This document shows, one piece after another, positions 1 to 8,090 of a stretch of DNA of 64,000 nucleotides. How positions within the stretch are numbered: position 1 is the first letter of the stretch; the number at the start of each line of letters is the position of its first letter. The notes beneath the pieces are model-generated. The model was not told where the DNA came from. It did no database searches and was given only the letters and a program-made list of their open reading frames with translations. The DNA is from an uncultured Spirochaetota bacterium (GTDB lineage Bacteria > Spirochaetota > Spirochaetia > JAFGXN01). The stretch covers positions 62,001-126,000 of the forward strand of contig CALXKN010000001.1 in assembly GCA_944388995.1 (NCBI GenBank), read 5' to 3'. A program made the position numbers and the translations under genes.

Positions 1-2
1 AA

Positions 3-140
3 ATTTACAAAAACGGGACGCTTTTCGGCCGCCGTCCGGACGAATGCCTGAAAACCGCGCTGAAAACCCAGCGCGTCGAAAAACTCAGCCGTCCGTCATT
101 CGCCTCCGCCATGAATCAATTCGTCAATCATGCTTTGTGA
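3..140 (+). CDS. Possible C-terminal tail of a gene entering from the left edge
   Basis: An open plus-strand frame runs from the window edge to a TGA at 138-140, giving about 45 residues that end in ...NQFVNHAL. Third-position base use resembles that of real genes nearby. The last 45 bases overlap antisense to the end of the cyclic-nucleotide-binding gene. Other convergent gene pairs in this window overlap by 21, 32 and 50 bases, so this is possible here. The family is not recognisable. It could equally be a chance frame, in which case bases 1-95 hold nothing identifiable. Confidence 0.3.
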   Translation: MYKNGTLFGRRPDECLKTALKTQRVEKLSRPSFASAMNQFVNHAL

Positions 141-626
141 AAAATCTTCTCGCCGCTCAAACGCCAAATCGCGGTTGGAGCGCTGAAGCTTTTTAATCAG
201 ACAGCTGATCATAATCAGCAGAATTTGATTGGAAGCGCTTCGGTGTTCCTTCATGAATTTCATGAAATTCTCTTTTTTGACTTCAATGATACAGGCGTCC
301 TCCATCGGAACGGCGCTGTCGGCGCGTCCCATGCGGGGAAAAATTCCGGTTTCCCCGATAATTTCGCCTTCGCCCAGCGTGCAAAGATAAACTTCGCGCC
401 CGTCTTCATTAATCGAAAGATCGACGCATCCCTTCGCGATGATAAAAAAACTTTCGCAGTCCGACGTTCCGGCTTTATTTTCGGGAGTTTCCTGATAAAT
501 GTAATCTTTTTTCGGAAATTCAAGGATGCGTCCGGCTTCGATTAATTTCAGCAGTCCGTCCTCCGGAAAGCTGCGGAAGTTGGGTGTTTTTTTTAACGCT
601 TTCAAAACGGCTGTACTGTTTTTCAT
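96..626 (-). CDS. Cyclic nucleotide-binding domain protein (no DNA-binding domain)
   Basis: The 176-residue protein is essentially one CRP/FNR-type effector-binding domain. A beta-roll covers roughly residues 15-125, with a phosphate-binding cassette (GEIIGETGIFPR followed by RADSA) near residues 85-105. No helix-turn-helix follows; the tail is only a C-helix and a short charged end. It is therefore likely a cAMP- or other nucleotide-sensing module acting through protein contact rather than a transcription factor. The ATG at 626 is preferred over a GTG three bases upstream because AAGGAG lies at proper spacing before it. An extended -10 box lies just upstream, 43 bases after the aldo/keto reductase gene. 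The ligand is unknown. Confidence 0.8.
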   Translation of the reverse strand: MKNSTAVLKALKKTPNFRSFPEDGLLKLIEAGRILEFPKKDYIYQETPENKAGTSDCESFFIIAKGCVDLSINEDGREVYLCTLGEGEIIGETGIFPRMGRADSAVPMEDACIIEVKKENFMKFMKEHRSASNQILLIMISCLIKKLQRSNRDLAFERREDFSQSMIDELIHGGGE

Positions 627-648
627 CACAGGCTCCTTAACACAAATT

Positions 649-657
649 ATTGTATCA
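649..657 (-). promoter_or_regulatory. Extended -10 promoter candidate for the cyclic-nucleotide-binding gene
   Basis: On the minus strand the sequence reads TGATACAAT, an extended -10 (TG-N-TACAAT), about 22 bases before the ATG at 626. No convincing -35 hexamer is visible, which is compatible with an extended -10 promoter. Confidence 0.35.
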
Positions 658-668
658 ACAACTTTCTC

Positions 669-1676
669 TTAATGCCTGACGGAAGGAAAATCCTTTTCCC
701 GGTTTTTCAGAATTCCGTCAATCTGGTTCCGGTCTGTTTGCGTTAAACGGACGCCGACCGCCTTTAAATCTTCGTCCAGCTGACCGATCCGACGGGCGCC
801 GGAAATGACGTGTGTCACTCCGGGGACGTTTAAAACCCACGCCAAAGCGAACGCTGCGCAGCTGAGAGCATATTTTTCCCGAAACGGCCGCAGTTCGCCG
901 AGTAAAGCCGCCGCCTTCTGTCGGTTTTCGATAGAAAAACGCGGTGACAAAGTTCTAACGTCCGATCCGCCGAAAACAGTGTCCGACGGCGTCTCTTCTG
1001 CCAACAATCCGAATGACAGCGGCGAATATGCCAAAAATCCGATTCCCCTGCGGGCGCAAAACGCGGCGTTGTTTTTTTCCGCCTTACGGTCGATTAACGA
1101 AAGCCGTTCCTGATCGGAGGCAAGCGGCGCCGTTTTCAGACACCGCAGCATCTTTTCCGTCGAAACATTACAGACGCCGATTTCCCGAATTTTTCCTTCA
1201 TCGCGGAAACGCAGCATCGTTTCCATAATATCATCCCACGGCGTTACTCCGTCATACCAATGAATTTGGTATAAATCGATGTAATCGCTTTGGAGGCGGC
1301 GCAGCGACTGCTCCAATTCAAAACGCATCGATTCGGGGTGAAGGTGCAGTCGAACGCAGTGCCCGCCGGCGCGCCGCGTTCCGTTTTCGTCGGCATAAAA
1401 CGCCCGTTTGCCGGCGTCAGTATGCCAAACCATGCCGCACTTATCGGCGATGTAAAGCCGGTGACGAAAGCCGCGGGAAAATTCGCCCAAAAGGCACTCG
1501 GCAGCCCCCAACCCGTAAACAGGCGCCGTATCGAAACCGTCAACGCCGCGGTCAACCGCAGCCGACAGCGTGCGCAACGCTTCGCTGCGGTCAAAACCGC
1601 CGCGCATCCAACCGCAGAGCGCCCATGTACCGAGAATCACAGGGCAGATCGGCAATACGGCAGACGGTTTTTTCAT
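669..1676 (-). CDS. Aldo/keto reductase family oxidoreductase
   Basis: This 335-residue TIM-barrel NAD(P)H-dependent reductase shows the family tetrad in order: Asp and Tyr in GFDTAPVYG (residues 48-56), Lys in LYIADKCGM, and His in YQIHWYD. The closest subfamily by look is the pyridoxal/galactose-dehydrogenase-like (AKR11/Tas-type) reductases. The substrate cannot be told. Its ATG overlaps the stop of the upstream TPM-like gene by four bases, so it is translated as the last gene of the LemA/TPM run. That link is positional and may say little about function. Confidence 0.85.
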   Translation of the reverse strand: MKKPSAVLPICPVILGTWALCGWMRGGFDRSEALRTLSAAVDRGVDGFDTAPVYGLGAAECLLGEFSRGFRHRLYIADKCGMVWHTDAGKRAFYADENGTRRAGGHCVRLHLHPESMRFELEQSLRRLQSDYIDLYQIHWYDGVTPWDDIMETMLRFRDEGKIREIGVCNVSTEKMLRCLKTAPLASDQERLSLIDRKAEKNNAAFCARRGIGFLAYSPLSFGLLAEETPSDTVFGGSDVRTLSPRFSIENRQKAAALLGELRPFREKYALSCAAFALAWVLNVPGVTHVISGARRIGQLDEDLKAVGVRLTQTDRNQIDGILKNREKDFPSVRH

Positions 1677-2269
1677 TTATCGCGGCCGGATCGTTTTTCC
1701 CGACCGGTAATTCCGGTTTTTTTCCTGAAAACGACACCCCATGAAATACCGAAACAAAGCAGCAGAACCAGAAAAACAGCGATGCCGTACTCGTAAAAAA
1801 AGCGGGCAATTCCGGAGCGTTCTCCGTAACCGATGGAATAATCAATACATCGTTCAATCGCTTTTTCGGGGGAATCCTTTCGCATCGCCCGTTCGGTTTT
1901 GGCTTTAATGTAGGTGCACGCTTTGGTGTCGTACGTATCGAAAAGCGATTCACCGACCGCGTAATAGGCGCCGTCGTTGCGCACGCAGATCCAAAGCACC
2001 GCGTAACGGGAGTCGTCGATTCCTCTTAAAAGCGCGCCCGTCGATTCAGTCAAATCTTTTGCCGAAGTGTAAATCACCCGCAGCAAAATACCGGTTTTTT
2101 CCGTAAAAGCTTTGATCTTCAAATTCTGTTCATTGAGAAATGCGGCGGAAAAAGTTCCGGTCTGATCAATCAATCCGGGATTTTCGAAATCAATGGCGCG
2201 CGGCTCCTCCGGAGAAGAAAAAGCAAACACCGGTAACAGCAGTAAAAAAACGCAGACAATATGCTTCAT
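1673..2269 (-). CDS. TPM-like exported, membrane-anchored protein
   Basis: This is the third gene of a LemA/TPM cluster. The ATG at 2269 is chosen because it begins a clean signal peptide (KHIVCVFLLLLPVFAFSS) and lies four bases after the stop of the preceding gene; an upstream extension in the same frame runs through that gene and is not real. The 198-residue product has a divergent TPM-like fold (residues 20-150: GLIDQTG..., then a strand-rich core and a C-terminal helix). One transmembrane segment follows near 163-182, then a basic tail. Sequence similarity to the TPM domain is weak and the assignment leans on context. Confidence 0.6.
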   Translation of the reverse strand: MKHIVCVFLLLLPVFAFSSPEEPRAIDFENPGLIDQTGTFSAAFLNEQNLKIKAFTEKTGILLRVIYTSAKDLTESTGALLRGIDDSRYAVLWICVRNDGAYYAVGESLFDTYDTKACTYIKAKTERAMRKDSPEKAIERCIDYSIGYGERSGIARFFYEYGIAVFLVLLLCFGISWGVVFRKKTGITGREKRSGRDK

Positions 2270-2273
2270 CAGC

Positions 2274-2927
2274 TTACTCCATGATAAAATTCGGCAGTTC
2301 ATCGGGATTTTTATCGGTCGGCGGAAAGTACTTGGCCAATAAATCGCGGCACGATTCAACTGCCCGCACCATCGCCTCGACGGGATGACCGCTGCGCATT
2401 CCGTCGGCAATTTGTTCTGAGACGGTTTTCCACGTCTCAGGAGCAACTTTTTTATCAATTCCTTTATCCGCTAAAATCACCACCTGTCGTTCAAAAAGCG
2501 AAACGTAAATCAATATTCCCGAACGGCGTTCCGTTCCCGAAACACCGTAACGGACAAAAGCGTTGACAGCCTGTTCCGTTACTTTTTCATCTGTCAAACG
2601 CCTTCCCGCCAACAATCGTAAAAACGGCGGACAAATCTCCGGCAACAGAAACATGAATACGGTCAAAAGCAGGTAAAGTCCGGTAAACACAAGCAATCCA
2701 AACGGCGTTAAAGGTTCGCCGATCGCCGCTGTTCCCAGCGCCCATGAACAGATAAAGACCATCTGACAGCCGAGAATCCACCGCAAAACCGGCCGTCGGT
2801 AACGGCTGCTGTAAGAACGAACAACCGGAACCACTTCGCCCGATGTCGCTTTTTCAACAGATGCCACAGCTGCCGAAACCGCTTCGGCATCTTTGCAGCT
2901 GAATTGCTGACGCGCATAATTTTTCAT
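2274..2927 (-). CDS. TPM-domain integral membrane protein
   Basis: The 217-residue protein begins at the ATG at 2927, which has GGAAGG upstream. Two GTG codons slightly further upstream would overlap the preceding gene. It has an N-terminal TPM-like segment (SGEVVPVVRSYSSRY), two central transmembrane helices (about residues 48-92) and a C-terminal TPM-like half (SGILIYVSLFERQVVILADKG). This matches the split membrane TPM protein commonly found next to LemA and YgcG-type TPM proteins. The biochemical role of TPM domains in bacteria is not settled. It sits two bases after the upstream TPM gene, clearly co-translated. Confidence 0.75.
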   Translation of the reverse strand: MKNYARQQFSCKDAEAVSAAVASVEKATSGEVVPVVRSYSSRYRRPVLRWILGCQMVFICSWALGTAAIGEPLTPFGLLVFTGLYLLLTVFMFLLPEICPPFLRLLAGRRLTDEKVTEQAVNAFVRYGVSGTERRSGILIYVSLFERQVVILADKGIDKKVAPETWKTVSEQIADGMRSGHPVEAMVRAVESCRDLLAKYFPPTDKNPDELPNFIME

Positions 2928-2929
2928 TG

Positions 2930-3628
2930 TCACCACCTTCCGGAAGCTCCGCCTCCGCCAAATCTGCCGCCTCCGCCGAAGCGACTGCCTCCGCCAAATC
3001 CGCCGGAAAAGAAACCGCCGCTCGAACGGCCTCCGCCTCGACCACCGTTGAAAAATCCCGCCGCAATAAACAAAATCAAAATGACGATGAAAATCCCGAC
3101 GGAGAAATTTTCCGAGTACAACGCTTTATCGCCATCTGTTTCGGGAAACGGCTCTTCGCCGCGTACTAAAGCACCGACAGACTGCGCTGCACCGTCAAAC
3201 GCCTCTGCATACCGACCGGCAGCCAACTGCGGAACCATGATCTCGCGAATAATGCGGCCGCACTGCAAATCGGTCACCGTTCCTTCCAACCCGTAACCGA
3301 CCTCGATTCGGACTTCCCGCTCCGCCGCGGAAGCCAGCAGCACGATTCCGTTGTCCGCCGCCGCAGAACCGATACCGTTTTGCCGTCCCGTTTCCAACGC
3401 GAACTCTTCAACGGAAACTCCCTGTAAATCGGGAACCGTAACGGCAACGATTTGAAAGCCGTCAGTCCCCGAAAGATCCGTTAACCGCCGCTCCAAAGCC
3501 GCCTCCTCCCCCGGCGAAAACCACCCGGCTCCGTCATAAACCGGCGAAGTCAGTCGAGGAACCGTCAGCGACCAAACAGAAATAGCCGCAAAAAACAGCA
3601 AAATTCCTACAAAACCGGCGCGTTTCAT
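2930..3628 (-). CDS. YgcG-family TPM-domain protein with glycine-rich tail
   Basis: The 232-residue exported protein has a signal peptide (residues 1-20) and a TPM domain (about 24-150: VYDGAGWFSPGEEAALERRL, then GIVLLASAAEREVRIEVGYGLEG). A transmembrane helix lies near 178-196. The tail of roughly 35 residues is almost entirely Gly, Ser, Phe and Arg (GGGRFGGGG-like repeats), a hallmark of the YgcG/TPM family. It follows the LemA gene by four bases, the classic LemA-TPM pairing. Confidence 0.85.
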   Translation of the reverse strand: MKRAGFVGILLFFAAISVWSLTVPRLTSPVYDGAGWFSPGEEAALERRLTDLSGTDGFQIVAVTVPDLQGVSVEEFALETGRQNGIGSAAADNGIVLLASAAEREVRIEVGYGLEGTVTDLQCGRIIREIMVPQLAAGRYAEAFDGAAQSVGALVRGEEPFPETDGDKALYSENFSVGIFIVILILFIAAGFFNGGRGGGRSSGGFFSGGFGGGSRFGGGGRFGGGGASGRW

Positions 3629-3632
3629 TGAT

Positions 3633-4214
3633 TTAAAATTCTACGGACGGAACCGTCTGCGCTTCTTCGGATGCCTGGAAATACTCCTTTTTCTCCAAAT
3701 GAAGCAGCAGTGAATTGGTCAAACTGTACGGAAATTTACGAATCATTCCGTTAAAGGCAGCGACCGCCTCGTTATAATCCTTGCGGGCGACGGCGATGCG
3801 GTTTTCCGTTCCCTCCAGCTGTGTCTGAAGATCGGTAAACGCCGCCAGACTTTTCAGCTCTGGGTAATTTTCAACCGAAACCAACAGTCTCGACAACGAT
3901 GAAGAGAGTGCCTGTTGAGAAGCGACATATTCATTCATCTTGGCCTGATTTGATAAATCGGAGGAGGTCAACGTTACTTTTGTGGCCTCAGCACGAGCTT
4001 GAATGACCTGCGTCAGCGTTTCCTGCTCCATGGCAGCTGCACCCTTAACCGTCGCCGTTAAATTGGGAATCAGGTCGGAGCGCCGTTGAATTTGACTCTC
4101 CAAATTAGCCCATGCTTGAAAAACAGCCTCTTCCTGTGTCTGCATGGCGTTGTATCCGCAGGAAATAAAAAGCGACAGCAGTCCGGTCAAAATCAGTTTT
4201 ATCCGAAAATTCAT
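3633..4214 (-). CDS. lemA: LemA family lipoprotein
   Basis: The 193-residue protein is LemA-like, with long helices containing the conserved stretch [20 protein letters not shown] near residues 33-52 and a later ENYPELKS motif. The ATG at 4214 has AAGGAG seven bases ahead; an upstream GTG in the same frame is rejected. The N-terminus ends in LFISC, a lipobox, so this copy is predicted to be a lipoprotein rather than having the uncleaved anchor usual for the family. It is the first gene of the run lemA, TPM, TPM, TPM-like, aldo/keto reductase, with its own promoter upstream. Confidence 0.88.
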   Translation of the reverse strand: MNFRIKLILTGLLSLFISCGYNAMQTQEEAVFQAWANLESQIQRRSDLIPNLTATVKGAAAMEQETLTQVIQARAEATKVTLTSSDLSNQAKMNEYVASQQALSSSLSRLLVSVENYPELKSLAAFTDLQTQLEGTENRIAVARKDYNEAVAAFNGMIRKFPYSLTNSLLLHLEKKEYFQASEEAQTVPSVEF

Positions 4215-4231
4215 AAACACTCCTTAGCTTA

Positions 4232-4260
4232 ATTATAACACGCTGCAGTCAAAACGGCAA
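4232..4260 (-). promoter_or_regulatory. Sigma-70-type promoter for the lemA/TPM run
   Basis: Minus-strand TTGCCG (4255-4260), a 17-base spacer, then a perfect TATAAT (4232-4237). The start codon lies 17 bases beyond, with a ribosome site between. Confidence 0.65.
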
Positions 4261-4267
4261 ACGATTT

Positions 4268-5500
4268 TCAGCTTTGTCGGTAATTTGCAAAAAAATGCTC
4301 CAGTTTTCCCAACGACGTTTCCAGTTCGAACTGATTCGGCAAAAAAACGATCCGAAAATGATCCGGTTCGGGATGGTTGAAGCCGGTTCCCTGCACGAAC
4401 AGAATATTGGTTTCAACAAGAATGTCGTAAATCAGCCGCTTATCATCGGTAATGCCGAATTTTTTCGTATCAACCTTCGGGAAGAGATAAAGCGCGCCGC
4501 GGGCGTTGACACACGACAGTCCGGGAATGGATGTCACTGCACGGTAACAGATATCCCGCTGCACTTTCAGTCGTCCTCCCTCCTTTACTAAATCGTTGAT
4601 GCTTTGATAGCCGCCTAACGCCGCCTGCACGGCAAACTGTCCGGGAACGTTGCTGCAAAGACGCATATTGGAGACGATTTTCAGTCCTTCAATGTAATCG
4701 GCCGCTTGTTCCCGATTTCCGGAGAGCACCATCCACCCGACGCGGAACCCGGCCGCCCGATACGCTTTCGAAAGTCCGTTAAACGTAACCGTCAGAATCG
4801 AAGACGAGAGCGTCGCCGCCGGAATGTGAACGGCTCCGTCATACAAAATTTTCTCATAAATTTCGTCGGCAAACAAAATCAAACTGTGTTCTTCCGCCAA
4901 TCGAACAATTTTTGTCAGAATTTCGGCGGGATAAACGGCGCCGGTCGGGTTATTCGGATTAATGACGACGATTCCCTTGGTTCGCGGGGTGATTTTTTTT
5001 CTTATATCGTCGGGATCCGGATACCAGTCCGACGCCTCGTCGCAGCGGTAATGAACCGCCTTTCCGCCGTTCAGCACAACGGCCGCCGTCCACAGCGGAT
5101 AATCGGGGGCGGGAATCAGAATTTCATCGCCTTCATTCAGAAGCGCTTGCATGGAGAGCTGAATCAGTTCGCTGACGCCGTTTCCGATAAAAATATCGTC
5201 AATCCCGACGTTGAAAACGCCGCGGGTCTGATAGTACTGCTGAACCGCCTTGCGCGCCGGAAAAATTCCCTGACTGTCGCTGTAACCGACCGCGTTATGA
5301 ATGTTGCCGACCACATCGCAAAGCAGTTCGTCGGGGGCGTTAAACCCGAAGGCTCCCGGATTTCCGGTGTTCAGCCGCAGAATTTTAACGCCGTTCCGCT
5401 CCATCTGAATCGCTTTGTCCAACACTTCTCCGCGGATATCATAACAGACATGATCCAATTTATGAGATTTAATGATAGTTTTATCCGCCTTTCTCCGCAT
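4268..5500 (-). CDS. alaA: AlaA-type pyridoxal-phosphate aminotransferase
   Basis: The 410-residue fold-type I aminotransferase closely follows E. coli AlaA (YfbQ). It has HKLDHVCYDIRG at the N-terminus, NTGNPGAFGF, GNGVSELIQLSMQALL, NPNNPTGAVY, and the PLP lysine in FNGLSKAYR (Lys245). The expected reaction is pyruvate plus glutamate to alanine plus 2-oxoglutarate in the cytosol. The gene is divergent from mnmG. Its promoter -10 box ends seven bases before the ATG, so the message looks leaderless. Confidence 0.88.
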   Translation of the reverse strand: MRRKADKTIIKSHKLDHVCYDIRGEVLDKAIQMERNGVKILRLNTGNPGAFGFNAPDELLCDVVGNIHNAVGYSDSQGIFPARKAVQQYYQTRGVFNVGIDDIFIGNGVSELIQLSMQALLNEGDEILIPAPDYPLWTAAVVLNGGKAVHYRCDEASDWYPDPDDIRKKITPRTKGIVVINPNNPTGAVYPAEILTKIVRLAEEHSLILFADEIYEKILYDGAVHIPAATLSSSILTVTFNGLSKAYRAAGFRVGWMVLSGNREQAADYIEGLKIVSNMRLCSNVPGQFAVQAALGGYQSINDLVKEGGRLKVQRDICYRAVTSIPGLSCVNARGALYLFPKVDTKKFGITDDKRLIYDILVETNILFVQGTGFNHPEPDHFRIVFLPNQFELETSLGKLEHFFANYRQS

Positions 5501-5507
5501 CTATTCA

Positions 5508-5536
5508 GATATAACGCATTTAACAAACTCTTTCAA
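5508..5536 (-). promoter_or_regulatory. Promoter of the AlaA-type gene, predicting a leaderless message
   Basis: Minus-strand TTGAAA (5531-5536), a 17-base spacer, then TATATC (5508-5513). Only seven bases (TGAATAG) separate the -10 from the ATG at 5500, so initiation at the usual distance would begin on the start codon. No Shine-Dalgarno sequence lies in that gap. Confidence 0.6.
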
Positions 5537-5577
5537 CCTTTTCGGTTTTCAATCTGGAATTTTCCGGCGAAAAAGAC

Positions 5578-5583
5578 TATAAT
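5578..5583 (+). promoter_or_regulatory. -10 box of mnmG, predicting a leaderless message
   Basis: A perfect TATAAT ends six bases before the GTG start of mnmG at 5590. The -35 region is poor (CTGGAA or TGGAAT). No ribosome site fits between the -10 and the GTG. Confidence 0.5.
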
Positions 5584-5589
5584 TGCGGC

Positions 5590-7437
5590 GTGGATTACGA
5601 TATTATTGTCATCGGCGGCGGACACGCCGGCATTGAAGCGGCTTCGGCCGCGGCGCGTCTCGGAAAAAAAACGCTTCTCATTACCCAAAATCTCGATACG
5701 ATCGGAAAACTGTCGTGCAACCCGGCTGTCGGCGGCTTGGCAAAGGGCAACATTGTAAGGGAAATCGACGCGCTGGGAGGAGAGATGGCCAAACTGATCG
5801 ACCGGGCGATGATTCAGTTCCGTATTCTGAATCAGACCCGCGGACCGGCGGTTCAGGCTCCGCGCGCGCAGGCAGACAAACTCCTTTACAGCACCGCCGC
5901 CAAACAGACGCTGGAAAACCGGCCGGGGCTCTCGCTTTTCCAGGACACGGTTACCGGTTTTTTGACTGACCGAAGCGGCCGCCGCATCGAAGGCGTTGTG
6001 ACCGAACGCGGCCACCGTCTTTCAGCGGCGGCGGTCGTCATGACAACCGGCACCTTTATGGAAGGGAAAATTTTCATCGGCGACTACGAAGCCGAATCGG
6101 GACGTTTGGGCGAACCGGCGGCCAAAGGACTCGGAAAGCACCTGCGCGGACTGGGTTTTACCGTCGGACGGTTGAAAACGGGAACGCCGGCGCGCGTCTC
6201 CAAACGCTCCGTCGACTTTTCCGAAACGGAACGGCAGCCTGCCGATTTGCGTCCGCGGCCGTTTTCGTTCGCTTACGATGCTGTCGAACGCCCCTCCGTT
6301 GATTGTTTTATCACTTATACGAATGAAGAAACCCACCGCATTATCCGCGAAAATATGCACCGTTCGCCGCTCTACGGAGGGAAAATTGTCGGCACCGGAC
6401 CGCGTTACTGTCCGTCCATTGAAGACAAGGTTTACCGTTTCCCCGACCGCGACCGTCATCAAATTTTCATCGAACCGGAAGGTTTGAATTCCGACGAATT
6501 GTATCTCAACGGAATTTCGACGTCGCTGCCGGAAGATGTTCAGCTTCAGTTTTTGCGCACCGTTCCCGGATTGAGAAACGTCCGCATTTGCCGTCCCGCT
6601 TATGCGGTGGAGTACGACTACCTCGACCCGCTGCAGCTGAAACCGTCTTTGGAGACGCGCCGCCTGGAAGGACTTTTTTCGGCAGGCCAAACTAACGGCA
6701 CCTCCGGTTACGAAGAAGCCGCCGGACAAGGGTTAATCGCCGGCATCAACGCCGCTTTGAAAATCGACGGAAAACCGCCGCTGATTTTGACTCGCTACGA
6801 AGCGTACATCGGGGTTTTAATCGACGATTTGGTGACACTCGGAACCAAAGAACCGTACCGAATGTTTACTTCGCGCGCCGAATACCGACTCAACCTGAGA
6901 CATGACACCGCCGACGCTCGGCTGACACCGAAAGCGTACAAAATCGGCTCGGCAGATGAAGCCGCCATGGAACGGCTGCAAAAAAAGATCGGACAAATCG
7001 ACGAAATTAAAGAACTTTTAAAACAACGGAAAGTCAAAGAGTCTGAAACGGAAGCTTTAAACGGAATCAAACACGCCGGCCGCTCTTTTCTCCAAACTCT
7101 GAAATCACCCGACGTTACCGTTGCCGATTTGACGGAGCTTGAACCGGCTTTAAAGAACTTTCCGCCCGCTTTTCTCGAACAAGCCGAATTGGACATCAAA
7201 TACGAAGGATACGTTGCTCGGCAGAATGAACAGGTTGAACGGATGAAGCGAATGGAGGAAATGCGAATCCCCGAAAATTTCGATTACAACGCCGTTGAAG
7301 GACTCTCTTCCGAAGCGCGGCAAAAATTCAACGCCGTGCAGCCGCTCTCCATCGGGCAAGCGGGACGAATCTCCGGCGTACGCAACTCCGACATCGCGGT
7401 TCTGATGACTGTTTTGGCACGCGGAAGGCGCTCATGA
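5590..7437 (+). CDS. mnmG: tRNA uridine-5-carboxymethylaminomethyl modification enzyme MnmG
   Basis: This 615-residue protein is full length for MnmG/GidA. It opens directly with the FAD-binding strand [17 protein letters not shown], followed by [14 protein letters not shown] and, near residue 360, [18 protein letters not shown], all family signatures. With MnmE it installs the cmnm5 group on wobble uridine of certain tRNAs. The start is GTG, fixed because the conserved N-terminus begins there and no upstream start exists in frame. The stop overlaps rsmG by four bases, the widespread gidA-gidB pairing. Confidence 0.96.
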   Translation: MDYDIIVIGGGHAGIEAASAAARLGKKTLLITQNLDTIGKLSCNPAVGGLAKGNIVREIDALGGEMAKLIDRAMIQFRILNQTRGPAVQAPRAQADKLLYSTAAKQTLENRPGLSLFQDTVTGFLTDRSGRRIEGVVTERGHRLSAAAVVMTTGTFMEGKIFIGDYEAESGRLGEPAAKGLGKHLRGLGFTVGRLKTGTPARVSKRSVDFSETERQPADLRPRPFSFAYDAVERPSVDCFITYTNEETHRIIRENMHRSPLYGGKIVGTGPRYCPSIEDKVYRFPDRDRHQIFIEPEGLNSDELYLNGISTSLPEDVQLQFLRTVPGLRNVRICRPAYAVEYDYLDPLQLKPSLETRRLEGLFSAGQTNGTSGYEEAAGQGLIAGINAALKIDGKPPLILTRYEAYIGVLIDDLVTLGTKEPYRMFTSRAEYRLNLRHDTADARLTPKAYKIGSADEAAMERLQKKIGQIDEIKELLKQRKVKESETEALNGIKHAGRSFLQTLKSPDVTVADLTELEPALKNFPPAFLEQAELDIKYEGYVARQNEQVERMKRMEEMRIPENFDYNAVEGLSSEARQKFNAVQPLSIGQAGRISGVRNSDIAVLMTVLARGRRS

Positions 7438-8090
7438 ATCCGCTATGGGAAAAGGCGTTTGCCGCATTCCATTTGACCCCAACCGCCGACCAAAAACGCG
7501 CGCTGGAAATCTACAGCCGTGAACTGCTGCTTTTCAACCGGAAAATCAACCTTGTGAAAGCCGACGATGAAGAAACGCTTTTGCGCCGCCATATTTTCGA
7601 TGCTCTCGCCGGATTACCCGTTTTGGGAACTGCCGGACCGCCGACTGCCGCGGACGTCGGTTCCGGCTGCGGCATACCCGGTATTCCGCTTGCAGTCTTT
7701 TGGACAAACACAAAAATGACATTGATTGAGCGATCGGCAAAACGGGCTTCGTTTTTGAGTTATGCAACAGCTGTCTGCGGATTGAGCAGCCGGGTTTTTG
7801 TCGAAAATCGCGACTTAAAGGAAATCAAAACGCAATTTGACTGCACGGTTTTCCGCGCCTTCCGCCCCTTCACTGAATTTATTATTCCGCTTTTATCGGT
7901 GACAAAACCGGGCGGAACACTCGCCGCATTCAAAGCAAAAGAAGCGACTGCGGTTGAAGAAACCGGCTGTTTAAACGGAGGAAAAACCGCCGCGCGCGTG
8001 GAAACGCTCCGGAATCCGTTTTACGATGCGCCGCGGTGTCTGATTATCGTCCGGAAAGAGGGGCCCTCTTCAGCCCAGCTTTTTCAGTAA
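7434..8090 (+). CDS. rsmG: 16S rRNA (guanine-527-N7)-methyltransferase RsmG
   Basis: This 218-residue Rossmann methyltransferase has the family's [20 protein letters not shown] helix and the SAM-binding loop [14 protein letters not shown]. It methylates G527 of 16S rRNA. It is coupled to mnmG by an ATGA overlap. Its 3' end overlaps the convergent TPR gene by 21 bases with no terminator hairpin between. Confidence 0.93.
   Translation: MNPLWEKAFAAFHLTPTADQKRALEIYSRELLLFNRKINLVKADDEETLLRRHIFDALAGLPVLGTAGPPTAADVGSGCGIPGIPLAVFWTNTKMTLIERSAKRASFLSYATAVCGLSSRVFVENRDLKEIKTQFDCTVFRAFRPFTEFIIPLLSVTKPGGTLAAFKAKEATAVEETGCLNGGKTAARVETLRNPFYDAPRCLIIVRKEGPSSAQLFQ

Noticed and set aside
1-95. Minus-strand continuation of the cyclic-nucleotide-binding gene past its stop (about 30 protein-like codons)
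   Set aside because: No start codon follows the TGA in that frame, so it would need read-through; composition alone is not enough.
2930-3050. Simple-sequence repeat near the end of the YgcG-type gene
   Set aside because: It encodes the glycine-rich tail typical of the family, not an independent DNA repeat.
4706-5758. 350-codon plus-strand open frame opposite the AlaA-type gene
   Set aside because: The minus-strand gene has full family motifs; this frame is its antisense shadow and has no recognisable protein features.
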